Positions 7,510 to 14,591 of a DNA stretch of 31,575 nt are shown here, piece after piece. How positions within the stretch are numbered: the stretch's first letter is position 1; every line of letters starts with the position of its first letter. Under the pieces are notes generated by a model that did not search any database, was not told the origin of the DNA, and saw only the letters and a list, made by a program, of their open reading frames with translations. The translations under genes were made by a program, and so were the position numbers. Source of the DNA: a virus; the IMG/VR virus record IMGVR_UViG_3300007963_000025, positions 1 through 31,575 of that record; one strand, written 5' to 3'.

Positions 7510-7746
7510 ATGAGTTTAGTAAGAATAGTATTCACGCTTGAAGAGTATATGTTTTTTGGACAGCAAGGCGGGAAGCAGCACAGCTTCCCACAAGCTGAAC
7601 AGGGAGCTATAGAGAGATTCAAGAAGCAAGTAGAAGCTACTGGTAACAGTATCGTAGCAACGCACGAAGAAGCAGATACTCAGAGATGGACAACTAGCGA
7701 TGGTTTGACGCTCGGAGATGATGACTTGACTATGAAGGGTTGGTAA
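7510..7746 (+). CDS. Hypothetical protein, 78 aa
   Basis: The start lies 1 nt after the previous stop, with GTAGGAG just upstream, so translation is coupled. The protein has a short hydrophobic beginning (SLVRIVFTLEEYMFF) and a polar C-terminal half (THEEADTQRWTTSDGLTLGDDDLTMKGW). No motif is recognised. Confidence 0.65.
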   Translation: MSLVRIVFTLEEYMFFGQQGGKQHSFPQAEQGAIERFKKQVEATGNSIVATHEEADTQRWTTSDGLTLGDDDLTMKGW

Positions 7747-7748
7747 GT

Positions 7749-7817
7749 ATGAAAGAAATCGTTTACCTATACGTTAGAATAAACGGAATAGAAAAAATTA
7801 TATATAAAAAATTCTAG
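7749..7817 (+). CDS. Possible 22-aa peptide
   Basis: ATG 7749 follows the previous stop by 2 nt with GAAGGG about 10 nt upstream. The product, beginning MKEIVYLYVRINGIEK, is short, hydrophobic then basic. It is the last frame before the terminator at 7836. Length makes it uncertain. Confidence 0.3.
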   Translation: MKEIVYLYVRINGIEKIIYKKF

Positions 7818-7835
7818 TTTGTTTGTTTGATAGAG

Positions 7836-7869
7836 TAGCCGTTACAGATGTAGCGGCTATTTCTTTTTA
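7836..7869 (+). terminator. Intrinsic terminator of second early operon
   Basis: TAGCCG (7836-7841) pairs with CGGCTA (7854-7859) across a 12-nt loop, extended by wobble pairs. It is followed directly by the T-rich tract TTTCTTTTT. It lies 90 nt after the 78-aa gene and ends the operon from the 6091 promoter. Confidence 0.75.
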
Positions 7870-7980
7870 ATCGTCCGGATATTTCCAAACTACGAACAAC
7901 ATTATACCGCAAATAATCGCCATAAATATTATTGTTTTGAGCAAGTCAAAAAGAAACAAAAAAAACCTTTCGTTCCTCTA
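7870..7980. other. Non-coding spacer before repeat array
   Basis: This AT-rich stretch of about 110 nt has no credible gene. It contains an A-rich run (7951-7967) just before the GTTACTTAA array. An AT-rich flank beside iterons is common at replication origins. Confidence 0.3.
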
Positions 7981-8103
7981 GTTACTTAAAAGTTACTGTT
8001 ACTTAAGTTACTTAAGTTACTTAAGCTACGAAACTTAAGTAACCCGTTACTTCATAGAAAGATAATTATTCTATTAGTTACTTAAGTTACTAGTTACAGT
8101 AAC
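7981..8103. repeat. GTTACTTAA iteron-like repeat array
   Basis: Full copies of the 9-mer GTTACTTAA occur at 7981-7989, 7998-8006, 8007-8015, 8016-8024 (the last three directly in tandem) and 8077-8085. An inverted copy is at 8035-8043. Truncated GTTACT or GTTAC copies are at 7992, 8046, 8086 and 8093. The unit contains half of the palindrome ACTTAAGT, so tandem copies create CTTAAG symmetric centres. The array lies in the largest intergenic gap, just upstream of a ParB-type gene. A replication origin, a partition-like site or an operator are all possible. Confidence 0.75.
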
Positions 8104-8128
8104 AGAAACAAGCAGCTTGTTGCAAGAA

Positions 8129-8241
8129 CTAACGTCAAGAAACATTGTTGAAACTGTCGTTTTCGGCAACGAGCTTACGTTTTAAGCCACTCGCAGACAT
8201 TTTTCTAGGTCAGACGTTAGGTTGCGTTTTTGGAGTGGCTT
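8129..8241 (+). ncRNA. Candidate structured RNA with possible pseudoknot
   Basis: Within 113 nt there are two long perfect complements that interleave. CTAACGTC (8129-8136) pairs with GACGTTAG (8213-8220), and AAGCCACTC (8184-8192) pairs with GAGTGGCTT (8233-8241). Paired together they form a pseudoknot, and if exclusive they form a switch. A small hairpin TCGTT/AACGA (8157-8161, 8168-8172) sits inside. There is no open frame of note. It could be a leader regulating the downstream operon, or a free phage RNA. Only complementarity supports it. Confidence 0.45.
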
Positions 8242-8395
8242 CTGTTATATTTAAATCTGGGCAAAGTTCCTCTGTCCGCGATGGTGACCGGTTTTATTAA
8301 CACCATCAACGATATGAATTATTGCTCAATTTATAAAATATTTCCCAACTTTTGTATATAAAACAAGGCGGGGAAACATAAAAGAGGAACATTTT
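8242..8395. other. Leader region before ParB-like gene
   Basis: The only symmetry seen here is GATGGTG (8280-8286) against CACCATC (8301-8307), a 7-bp stem with a 14-nt loop. The stretch 8308-8360 is very AT-rich (TTTATAAAATATTT, TTGTATATAAAAC) and could contain a late promoter. No hexamer pair of the TTGACA/GATAAT class is present. An AGAGGA ribosome site precedes the ATG at 8396. Confidence 0.4.
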
Positions 8396-9100
8396 ATGAC
8401 CACAGATAATACTAACGAAGCTACTCATCACGCGCGCGAAGATTTACGAATCAAGTACGTTGCTACTGATGATTTAATACCGTATATAAACAACTCGCGC
8501 ATTCACAGCGACAAGCAGATATCCCAGATAGCCGCGAGTATAAAAGAGTTTGGTTGGACTAATCCGTTGATAGTCGACGGTGAAAACGGACTAATAGCCG
8601 GTCACGGTAGACAGGAAGCTGCTAAGAAATTGAAGGCTTCTAAAGTTCCGGTCATCGAGCTAAAAGACTTATCAGAATCCCAGAAGAGAGCGTACGTTAT
8701 TGCGGATAACAGATTGACCGAAAACAGCGCTTGGGACGTCGGCTTATTGGACGTTGAGCTGCAAGCTTTGCGTGATAGTAATTTCGATTTGTCGCTAACT
8801 GGTTTTGACGCTCAAAGTCTTGAAGACTTGGGACTAAGTTTTAACGAAGTGGTGGACTTTGAAGAAACTGTATACGGAATGGATAACGCCGAAAATCCTG
8901 CAGAACTGAAGGAAGCTTACGAACAAGGAAGTATTAGGCAGCTTATACTAGTTTTTATGCAGGACGAGTTTAACAGAGTTATTGACGCGATGGGAGAATA
9001 TGCAGAGAAAAACGGACTAGCAAACAATACTGAAGTATTTATACATCTTATGGAGAGCAACGGTTATGCAATCAATACAAGCCAAGAAAAAGAATCTTAA
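8396..9100 (+). CDS. Orphan ParB/Srx-type protein
   Basis: This 234-aa protein has a ParB N-terminal domain at residues about 18-130: YVATDDLIPYINNSRIHS, QISQIAASIKEFGW, the nucleotide-binding GHGR (69-72), then RAYVIADNRLTEN. This version usually forms the front half of phage DNA adenine methyltransferases (ParB-N plus N6-MTase). Here the methyltransferase half is absent and the tail (residues 150-234) is an unrelated acidic helical region. It starts the late block after the repeat array and overlaps the oxygenase gene by 35 nt. It may bind or nick DNA, target the oxygenase, or act at the repeats. The partner role is inference. Confidence 0.8.
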   Translation: MTTDNTNEATHHAREDLRIKYVATDDLIPYINNSRIHSDKQISQIAASIKEFGWTNPLIVDGENGLIAGHGRQEAAKKLKASKVPVIELKDLSESQKRAYVIADNRLTENSAWDVGLLDVELQALRDSNFDLSLTGFDAQSLEDLGLSFNEVVDFEETVYGMDNAENPAELKEAYEQGSIRQLILVFMQDEFNRVIDAMGEYAEKNGLANNTEVFIHLMESNGYAINTSQEKES

Positions 9101-9875
9101 CATCAGCGAGTATCAACATCGCCGAGCTTCCGAAGACGATTTTACAACGTTGATTAAAAAAGACACTACAGTTTATATAGACGGCAGATTAGCAATAGCT
9201 TACTTCGCGCCGGTAAGCGAGCAGCTGACGGAACTACGGCAAGCACTACACGATATTAAATATAGCACGAGTACCAGAACATCTGGACTTAAAACGACTA
9301 GCCGTATATTCGGGTGGTCACCGCGAAACGCAATACGTAATCACCCGTGCAGGTTAGTTTCACTAGCTACCGAGTTCCCGAAAGAACATGCCACGATTGA
9401 ATTAGGCGCAAGAGTAGCGGCTAAATACTACAAGCAAGTTAATCCAGACTTAGCGGGACTACACCAACAGATGACCGACGAAAAACTAAACGGCGACTAC
9501 GTTTTAGCTGACACAATGTTTACTAGCGGGATTGTTAACGAGAATAACCCGCTCAATTATCATTTTGATTCTGGTAACTACAAGGGCGTATACTCTGCAA
9601 TGTTCGGATTTAAACAGGGTATCAGCGGCGGCTACTTAGCAGTCCCCGAGCTTGGATTAGGTTTTGAGATTGGCGACAGAAGCTTGCTACTATTCGACGG
9701 TCAAGGATTATTGCACGGCGTAACACCTATAACAAAACGTTCTGCCAACGCTAAGCGCTACAGCATAGTTTACTACTCGCTGCAGCAGATGTGGAACTGT
9801 GAAGCCGTCGGCGTAGAGCTTGACCGGCTACGAAACAAGCGAACTGAAATAGAACGCAAAAGAGCAGAAACATAA
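9066..9875 (+). CDS. TET/JBP-like 2-oxoglutarate/Fe(II) DNA-base oxygenase
   Basis: This 269-aa protein carries the double-stranded beta-helix motifs of 2OG/Fe(II) oxygenases: the HxD pair in NYHFDSGNYKG (His166, Asp168), the GGYLAVPELGLGFEIGD strand-turn, the distal His in LLHGV (His217), and Arg231 in KRYSIVYYS for 2-oxoglutarate. The N-H-x-D-s-g-N spacing and the GG-L-PELG segment match the TET/JBP group, which oxidises the methyl group of thymine or 5-methylcytosine in DNA. GGAGA lies about 10 nt before the ATG, and the 35-nt overlap ties it to the ParB-like gene. The substrate is unknown: no methyltransferase, kinase or glycosyltransferase is seen in the window. Confidence 0.72.
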   Translation: MQSIQAKKKNLNISEYQHRRASEDDFTTLIKKDTTVYIDGRLAIAYFAPVSEQLTELRQALHDIKYSTSTRTSGLKTTSRIFGWSPRNAIRNHPCRLVSLATEFPKEHATIELGARVAAKYYKQVNPDLAGLHQQMTDEKLNGDYVLADTMFTSGIVNENNPLNYHFDSGNYKGVYSAMFGFKQGISGGYLAVPELGLGFEIGDRSLLLFDGQGLLHGVTPITKRSANAKRYSIVYYSLQQMWNCEAVGVELDRLRNKRTEIERKRAET

Positions 9876-10240
9876 TGCCGACACCATTACACAAACCAAC
9901 AGACCAGAATAGGCGAACCGTTGAAGCGATGAGCGCTTACGGTATACCGCACGAAGAAATTGCAGAAGTTATAGGAATAAGTCGTAAAACACTAACGAAG
10001 CATTATCAACGAGAACTAAACATATCACTAGCAAAAGCTAACGCAAAGATAGCAGAAAAACTATTCGCGAGAGCAGCCGAAGGTGATGTTAAGGCTATGA
10101 TGTTTTGGCTAGAACGGCGTGGCGGTGAAGCTTGGAAGAATAAGCCGGTAGTGACATTCCAACCCGCAGACTTTACAATAGACATAAATCCTACTGATGT
10201 TTTAGAATTACCAATAGATGACGACGAAACAACAACATAG
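9875..10240 (+). CDS. Probable small terminase subunit
   Basis: This 121-aa protein starts at a TAATG overlap. Residues 12-45 form a helix-turn-helix (NRRTVEAMSAYGIPHEEIAEVIGISRKTL, split here by its turn), followed by HYQRELNISLAKANAKIAEKLFARAAEGDVKAMMFWLERR, the oligomerisation region typical of phage small terminases. The tail is acidic (PIDDDETTT). It should recognise the packaging start and load the large subunit, whose gene overlaps it by 23 nt. Position and fold agree. A generic HTH protein is the alternative. Confidence 0.75.
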   Translation: MPTPLHKPTDQNRRTVEAMSAYGIPHEEIAEVIGISRKTLTKHYQRELNISLAKANAKIAEKLFARAAEGDVKAMMFWLERRGGEAWKNKPVVTFQPADFTIDINPTDVLELPIDDDETTT

Positions 10241-11417
10241 AGTTAAGTATACTAGACCGTATATGTATCCGAAGCAAAAAGAAGCGATATTCTGTAAAGA
10301 GCGTTTCAGTATAATCGAAGCTTCAACGAAGTCGGGTAAGACTGTAGGTTGCATGGTATGGCTTGCAGAACAGGCTATAAAGGGCGGAGCGAACAGAAAT
10401 TACTGGTGGATAGCGCCGATATACAGTCAAGCGGAGATAGCATATAGACGACTTAAGGCGGGACTTGGACAAAATAACTACGTAACTAACGCTTCTAACT
10501 TGACCGTAACGCTAGCAAACGGAAGTACAATATGGTTCAAGGGCGGAGATAAACCAGACAGCTTATACGGAGAAGATGTATTCGGAGCAGTAATAGACGA
10601 AGCAACCCGATGTAAAGAAGATGTTTGGCACGCTATAAGGTCTACGATTACCGCTACACAAGCTCCTGTGAGAATCATAGGTAACGTAAAGGGTAGAAAA
10701 AACTGGGCATATCAGCTAGCGCGCAAAGCAGAAGCCGGCGTACCATCATGGCGCTACAGCAGAATCACAGCTGCGGACGCTATCGAAGGAAGCGTACTAA
10801 GCGAATCAGAAGTTCAAGAAGCTAAAAGAGATTTACCGGAGAACGTATTCAGAGAACTATACATGGCAGAACCAAGCAACGACGAAGGCAACCCGTTCGG
10901 AGTAGAAGCGATATATAAATGTGTTGGCAAGCTTAGCGACAAGCCGCCAGTAGTTTGGGGTTGGGACTTAGCGAAGAGTGTAGACTATACGTGGGGAATA
11001 GCTTTAGACGAAGACGGGAATGTTTGCCGTTCCGATAGATTCCAGATGGACTATAAAGATACTCTGCACCGGATAAAAAACCTAACCGGAGGAACACCGG
11101 CGCTTATTGACAGTACCGGAGTAGGCGATGCTATAATAGAATTTTTAGCAGAAGCAGGAAACAATTACGAGGGTTTTAAGTTTACAGCATCAAGTAAGCA
11201 ACAAATCATGGAACGGCTTGCAGTAGTAATTCAACAAAATGAAATTACAGTTCCAGAAGGGTTGCTGGCTAGCGAGTTATTAAGCTTCGAGTACGTATAC
11301 ACTAGAACGGGAGTACAGTACTCAGCGCCGAACGGACTACACGATGACGGAGTATGCGCACTAGCGCTAGCAGTACATCATTCAAACAAAGCACCAAGTA
11401 TTGGAGTATGGCTATAA
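10218..11417 (+). CDS. terL: Large terminase subunit
   Basis: This 399-aa packaging motor has an N-terminal ATPase and a C-terminal RNase H-like nuclease. Walker A is EASTKSGKT (34-42), WWIAPIYSQ marks the adenine/motif region, and Walker B is VFGAVIDEAT (121-130) with Glu128. The nuclease acidic residues are Asp250 (WGWDLAKS), Asp298 (LIDSTG) and Asp376/377 (GLHDDGVCALALA). It drives DNA into the prohead through the portal and cuts concatemers. It follows the probable small terminase and precedes the portal by 1 nt. Confidence 0.95.
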   Translation: MTTKQQHRVKYTRPYMYPKQKEAIFCKERFSIIEASTKSGKTVGCMVWLAEQAIKGGANRNYWWIAPIYSQAEIAYRRLKAGLGQNNYVTNASNLTVTLANGSTIWFKGGDKPDSLYGEDVFGAVIDEATRCKEDVWHAIRSTITATQAPVRIIGNVKGRKNWAYQLARKAEAGVPSWRYSRITAADAIEGSVLSESEVQEAKRDLPENVFRELYMAEPSNDEGNPFGVEAIYKCVGKLSDKPPVVWGWDLAKSVDYTWGIALDEDGNVCRSDRFQMDYKDTLHRIKNLTGGTPALIDSTGVGDAIIEFLAEAGNNYEGFKFTASSKQQIMERLAVVIQQNEITVPEGLLASELLSFEYVYTRTGVQYSAPNGLHDDGVCALALAVHHSNKAPSIGVWL

Positions 11418-11418
11418 A

Positions 11419-13944
11419 ATGGGTATTTTAGATTTTTTTAGAGCGAAGCAAGAGAACAACGAAGCTATAGTTTCGAGTGTTGTTAACAGTACGGATTTAC
11501 AACCAACCTATCCAGACGCTAATTACGCGAGCTTCTCACAAAAAGGCTACGCGGGTAATGAACTAGTTTTCGCTTGTATAAGAGAAATAGCAACATCATC
11601 AGCCGAAGCTATGTTGTGTTTGTATGATGATGAAAAACAAAAAATACAAGCGAATCAGTCGCCGCTAGCCATGTTACTAGAAAAACCTTCAACGCAAGAT
11701 ACACAGTACGAGTTTTTAGAAGCTTTAATCACACACTTACAAATATCGGGTAATGCTTACGTTTTGAAAGAACGTGCTGCTATAGGCGTTGTTTCATTAA
11801 TGCTACTAAGACCGGATAGAGTAGAAGTTCACCCAAGCCGCGACGCATATACTTACGAAGTTAACGGATTGAAATATGTAATACCCGCCGAAGATATAGG
11901 ACATCTTAAATTTCCTAATCCTAACAACGATTTCTACGGACTATCACCGCTACAAGTTTTATTAAAGCAAGTTCAAATTGATACCGACGCCACTAACTTC
12001 ACTAGAGCATTTTTTAACAATGCAGGAGTACCTAGCGGAATATTGAAATTAAAAAGACGCATGAGCAGCCAAGAAGAAGCTGACCGACTACGTACTCAAT
12101 GGCGCGGTCAATTTAGAGGTGACAGAAATTGGCATAGAATCGCGATTTTAGATGAGGACGCAAGCTACGAAACTATGGGAAGTTCAATAGGACAAATGGA
12201 GATACCGGCACTAAGGCAACTATCAGAATCAAGAATATGTGCAGCTTTCGGAGTACCTGCGATATTGGTTGGAGCGAACGTAGGACTTCAAAGAAGCACT
12301 TACAGCAACTACAGGGAAGCTAGGGAGAGTTTCTGGGAGGAAACTTTATTGCCACTATACAAACGTATTGAGCAGTTTATGATAGGATTGCTTGAACCAG
12401 AATTTCCTAACGAGAACGGGTACGTAGCGTTTGACTTTGCGCAAGTACGAGCGTTACAAGAAGACGAAGACGCGATAGTACAAAGAAAACTTACGCAAGC
12501 ACAAATAGCTAAAGAGCTTATAAACGCAGGTTTTACGCCACAATCAGCACTACAAACAGCCGGCTTAAACGAAGAAATGGAGCATACGGGATATTTACCG
12601 TCTAGTTTAACCGTACTAGGAAGAGGACAAAGCGAAATAAAAGATTCAACGAAAGCTTTATCACAGGGACGCGCTAACACTTTACTAGAGCCGTTACAAC
12701 AAGACTACGAAGAAGAAGTAGAGAATATGGAAAAGGTTCTTGAAAAATATTTCAGACAACAGCAAAACCGAGCTGACGGAATCATAGGAAGATATTTACA
12801 ACAAGAAAAACCAGAAGACAAAACCATTGAAGTCAAGATTGAAGTTCCCGCATTCATTGCAGAGAACGCCGCAAAGGGACTTGTTTACGTCAGAGAGGGA
12901 CGCGGCGGTGACGGACTAACCGACAAGACTAAACGGGAAGCGCGTGCGCTCTCCGGGGGTTTTGCAAGCGAAAGCAAAGTTAGGAGAATGTCTGCTTGGT
13001 TCGCGCGGCACGTTTCAGATTTAGATTCACCGGCTAATAGTGACAGGAGTAATGAAGACTTTCCGCAAGCCGGAGCAGTAGCATGGTACTTATGGGGTGG
13101 TAATCCTACTACTAATCCTATGCGGGCGAAAGAGTGGGCAGATAGGCAAGTAGCGCAGTTTGAAGAAAACAGCAAAGCACCAGTAGCAGGAGCAGATAGA
13201 TTTACTACGCAAGAAGAAGCAGCTGCAAGAGCAGCTGAAATAGGTTGCGAGGGTACGCACAGCATGGACGAAGACGGAAACACGATATATATGCCATGTA
13301 GTACTCACGCTGATTATGACAGCGCCGTAGGCAATACAACACCTACGACTTACGGTGAGAAAACCAAACAACAGCTGCCATTCAATGAAGTTTCTTTAAT
13401 ACCGTTAGCAGATGATGTTTTACTGAATCAAACAATGCTTCCTACACAATTAAGAGCGATGGAAAAAGCTTGGAATACAGTTAACGCCGGCGGTCTTTTT
13501 GTTAGCACACCGTTTGACGCAGAGCTGCCAATAGTACAAAATGCTTTACGGGGTAGTGGAAAGTTAATCAATGACGCGAGTAGAAGAAAAGTAGCAAAAG
13601 TACTTGAAACTGGCACGGCTAGGGGTTACAGTTTAGACCAGATAGTACGCGGAGTAGAAAAAGATAATTTTGTGGGATTAAGAAGCGTAGTAAGAGAAAC
13701 TTACAAAAACAGAGCGAAGGCGATAGCGAGAACCGAAGTAGGGAAAGCACAAAACGCTTCTACAGTAGCTCGGTATCAAGCTGCCGGAGTAACCAGAGTA
13801 ATCGTACGGGACGGTGACGAAGACAACCTGTGCGCGCCATTCGCAGATACAATACAAACTATGGATTGGGCGTTACAAAATCCAAGCGCACATCCAAATT
13901 GCACTAGAGCTTTCGCAGCTGTAGTAGAAGGAATAGATTACTAG
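11419..13944 (+). CDS. Portal-MuF fusion protein
   Basis: ATG 11419 is preferred to a TTG at 11401, giving 841 aa. Residues about 1-400 are an HK97-type portal (GYAGNELVFACIREIA, LLRPDRVEVHPS, FPNPNNDFYGLSPLQ, FNNAGVPSGIL). Residues about 468-570 hold an extra domain with a RH..D..SP and AWYLWGG...WADRQ pattern that I know from other environmental phage head proteins. The C-terminal ~150 residues are a MuF minor-head domain (RAKAIARTEVGKAQNAS, GDEDNLCAPFADT, HPNCTRAFA). Portal and minor head protein are normally separate genes, and here they make one chain. It forms the dodecameric DNA gate and probably part of the injected or internal head content. Confidence 0.88.
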   Translation: MGILDFFRAKQENNEAIVSSVVNSTDLQPTYPDANYASFSQKGYAGNELVFACIREIATSSAEAMLCLYDDEKQKIQANQSPLAMLLEKPSTQDTQYEFLEALITHLQISGNAYVLKERAAIGVVSLMLLRPDRVEVHPSRDAYTYEVNGLKYVIPAEDIGHLKFPNPNNDFYGLSPLQVLLKQVQIDTDATNFTRAFFNNAGVPSGILKLKRRMSSQEEADRLRTQWRGQFRGDRNWHRIAILDEDASYETMGSSIGQMEIPALRQLSESRICAAFGVPAILVGANVGLQRSTYSNYREARESFWEETLLPLYKRIEQFMIGLLEPEFPNENGYVAFDFAQVRALQEDEDAIVQRKLTQAQIAKELINAGFTPQSALQTAGLNEEMEHTGYLPSSLTVLGRGQSEIKDSTKALSQGRANTLLEPLQQDYEEEVENMEKVLEKYFRQQQNRADGIIGRYLQQEKPEDKTIEVKIEVPAFIAENAAKGLVYVREGRGGDGLTDKTKREARALSGGFASESKVRRMSAWFARHVSDLDSPANSDRSNEDFPQAGAVAWYLWGGNPTTNPMRAKEWADRQVAQFEENSKAPVAGADRFTTQEEAAARAAEIGCEGTHSMDEDGNTIYMPCSTHADYDSAVGNTTPTTYGEKTKQQLPFNEVSLIPLADDVLLNQTMLPTQLRAMEKAWNTVNAGGLFVSTPFDAELPIVQNALRGSGKLINDASRRKVAKVLETGTARGYSLDQIVRGVEKDNFVGLRSVVRETYKNRAKAIARTEVGKAQNASTVARYQAAGVTRVIVRDGDEDNLCAPFADTIQTMDWALQNPSAHPNCTRAFAAVVEGIDY

Positions 13945-13952
13945 GAGTAATT

Positions 13953-14591
13953 ATGACAATAGAAAAACTAGAAAAAATTAGCCATAAAATCTATACATCT
14001 GATGTAAAAGTTATAGACGGTGCAGAAGGTATCGTAGAAGCTTATGTAAACAGTATGGGCGTAGTAGACCACGATGGCGAAATTATACAATTCGACGCGT
14101 TTAATGCGTCTATAGAAAAAGGCGGTCAATCAGTAGCATGGTTTCATGACCAAAGCTCGCCAGTAGGAAAAGTGATTGACGCAGCGCCAGTAGAACTTGG
14201 CTACGGCGATTACGACGATGAAGACTTTAAGAAGGGTAGATTGAAAGCCGTAATGCAGTTTAATATGAATACACAGCGAGGGCGTGAAGCGTTCGCTGAC
14301 GTACAGTTCGGAAGCGTTAAGGAGTGGAGCGTAGGCTTCCGCTCACTTGATGACAATATCGAGCGACTATCCAACGGTGAAAACGTTAGAGTAATCAAAG
14401 CGTTAGATTGGGTAGAAGTGTCACCGGTAATGCGCGGAGCATCGCCGGACACGTCAACTATAATCAGTAAATCCGCCACAATGACGCAGGAAGCTACTAC
14501 AGATGATAGTGCCGTTGTCACGGAAACAGAAAAATTAAAGGTTGAAATTGAAATACAAAAAACAAAACTAGACATTATGGAGAAAAAATAA
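13953..14591 (+). CDS. HK97-type prohead protease
   Basis: This 212-aa serine protease of the HK97/U35 family carries His65 in VAWFHDQSSPVG, Ser126 in KEWSVGFR and Glu154 in WVEVSPV, the usual catalytic arrangement. It removes scaffold segments from capsid subunits during maturation. The C-terminal 45 residues form a helical tail (TEKLKVEIEIQKTKLDIMEKK, split), consistent with self-cleavage or a link to assembly. GGAGTAATT precedes the start, and the stop overlaps the capsid gene by one base. Confidence 0.9.
   Translation: MTIEKLEKISHKIYTSDVKVIDGAEGIVEAYVNSMGVVDHDGEIIQFDAFNASIEKGGQSVAWFHDQSSPVGKVIDAAPVELGYGDYDDEDFKKGRLKAVMQFNMNTQRGREAFADVQFGSVKEWSVGFRSLDDNIERLSNGENVRVIKALDWVEVSPVMRGASPDTSTIISKSATMTQEATTDDSAVVTETEKLKVEIEIQKTKLDIMEKK

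Noticed and set aside
7981-8103. Possible CRISPR array
   Set aside because: The repeats are only 9 nt, mostly contiguous, with no spacers of constant length and no cas gene in the window.
8184-8241. Possible tRNA or tmRNA
   Set aside because: No T-arm, anticodon arm or acceptor with the right spacing is found. The pairs are long-range and interleaved.
8280-8307. GATGGTG/CACCATC as an intrinsic terminator
   Set aside because: There is no T-run after the stem on either strand and the loop is 14 nt. It is noted as symmetry only.
8396-9100. DNA methyltransferase assignment for the ParB-type gene
   Set aside because: The N-terminal half is the ParB domain usual for phage methyltransferases, but no catalytic (D/N)PP(Y/F) motif or SAM-binding motif follows.
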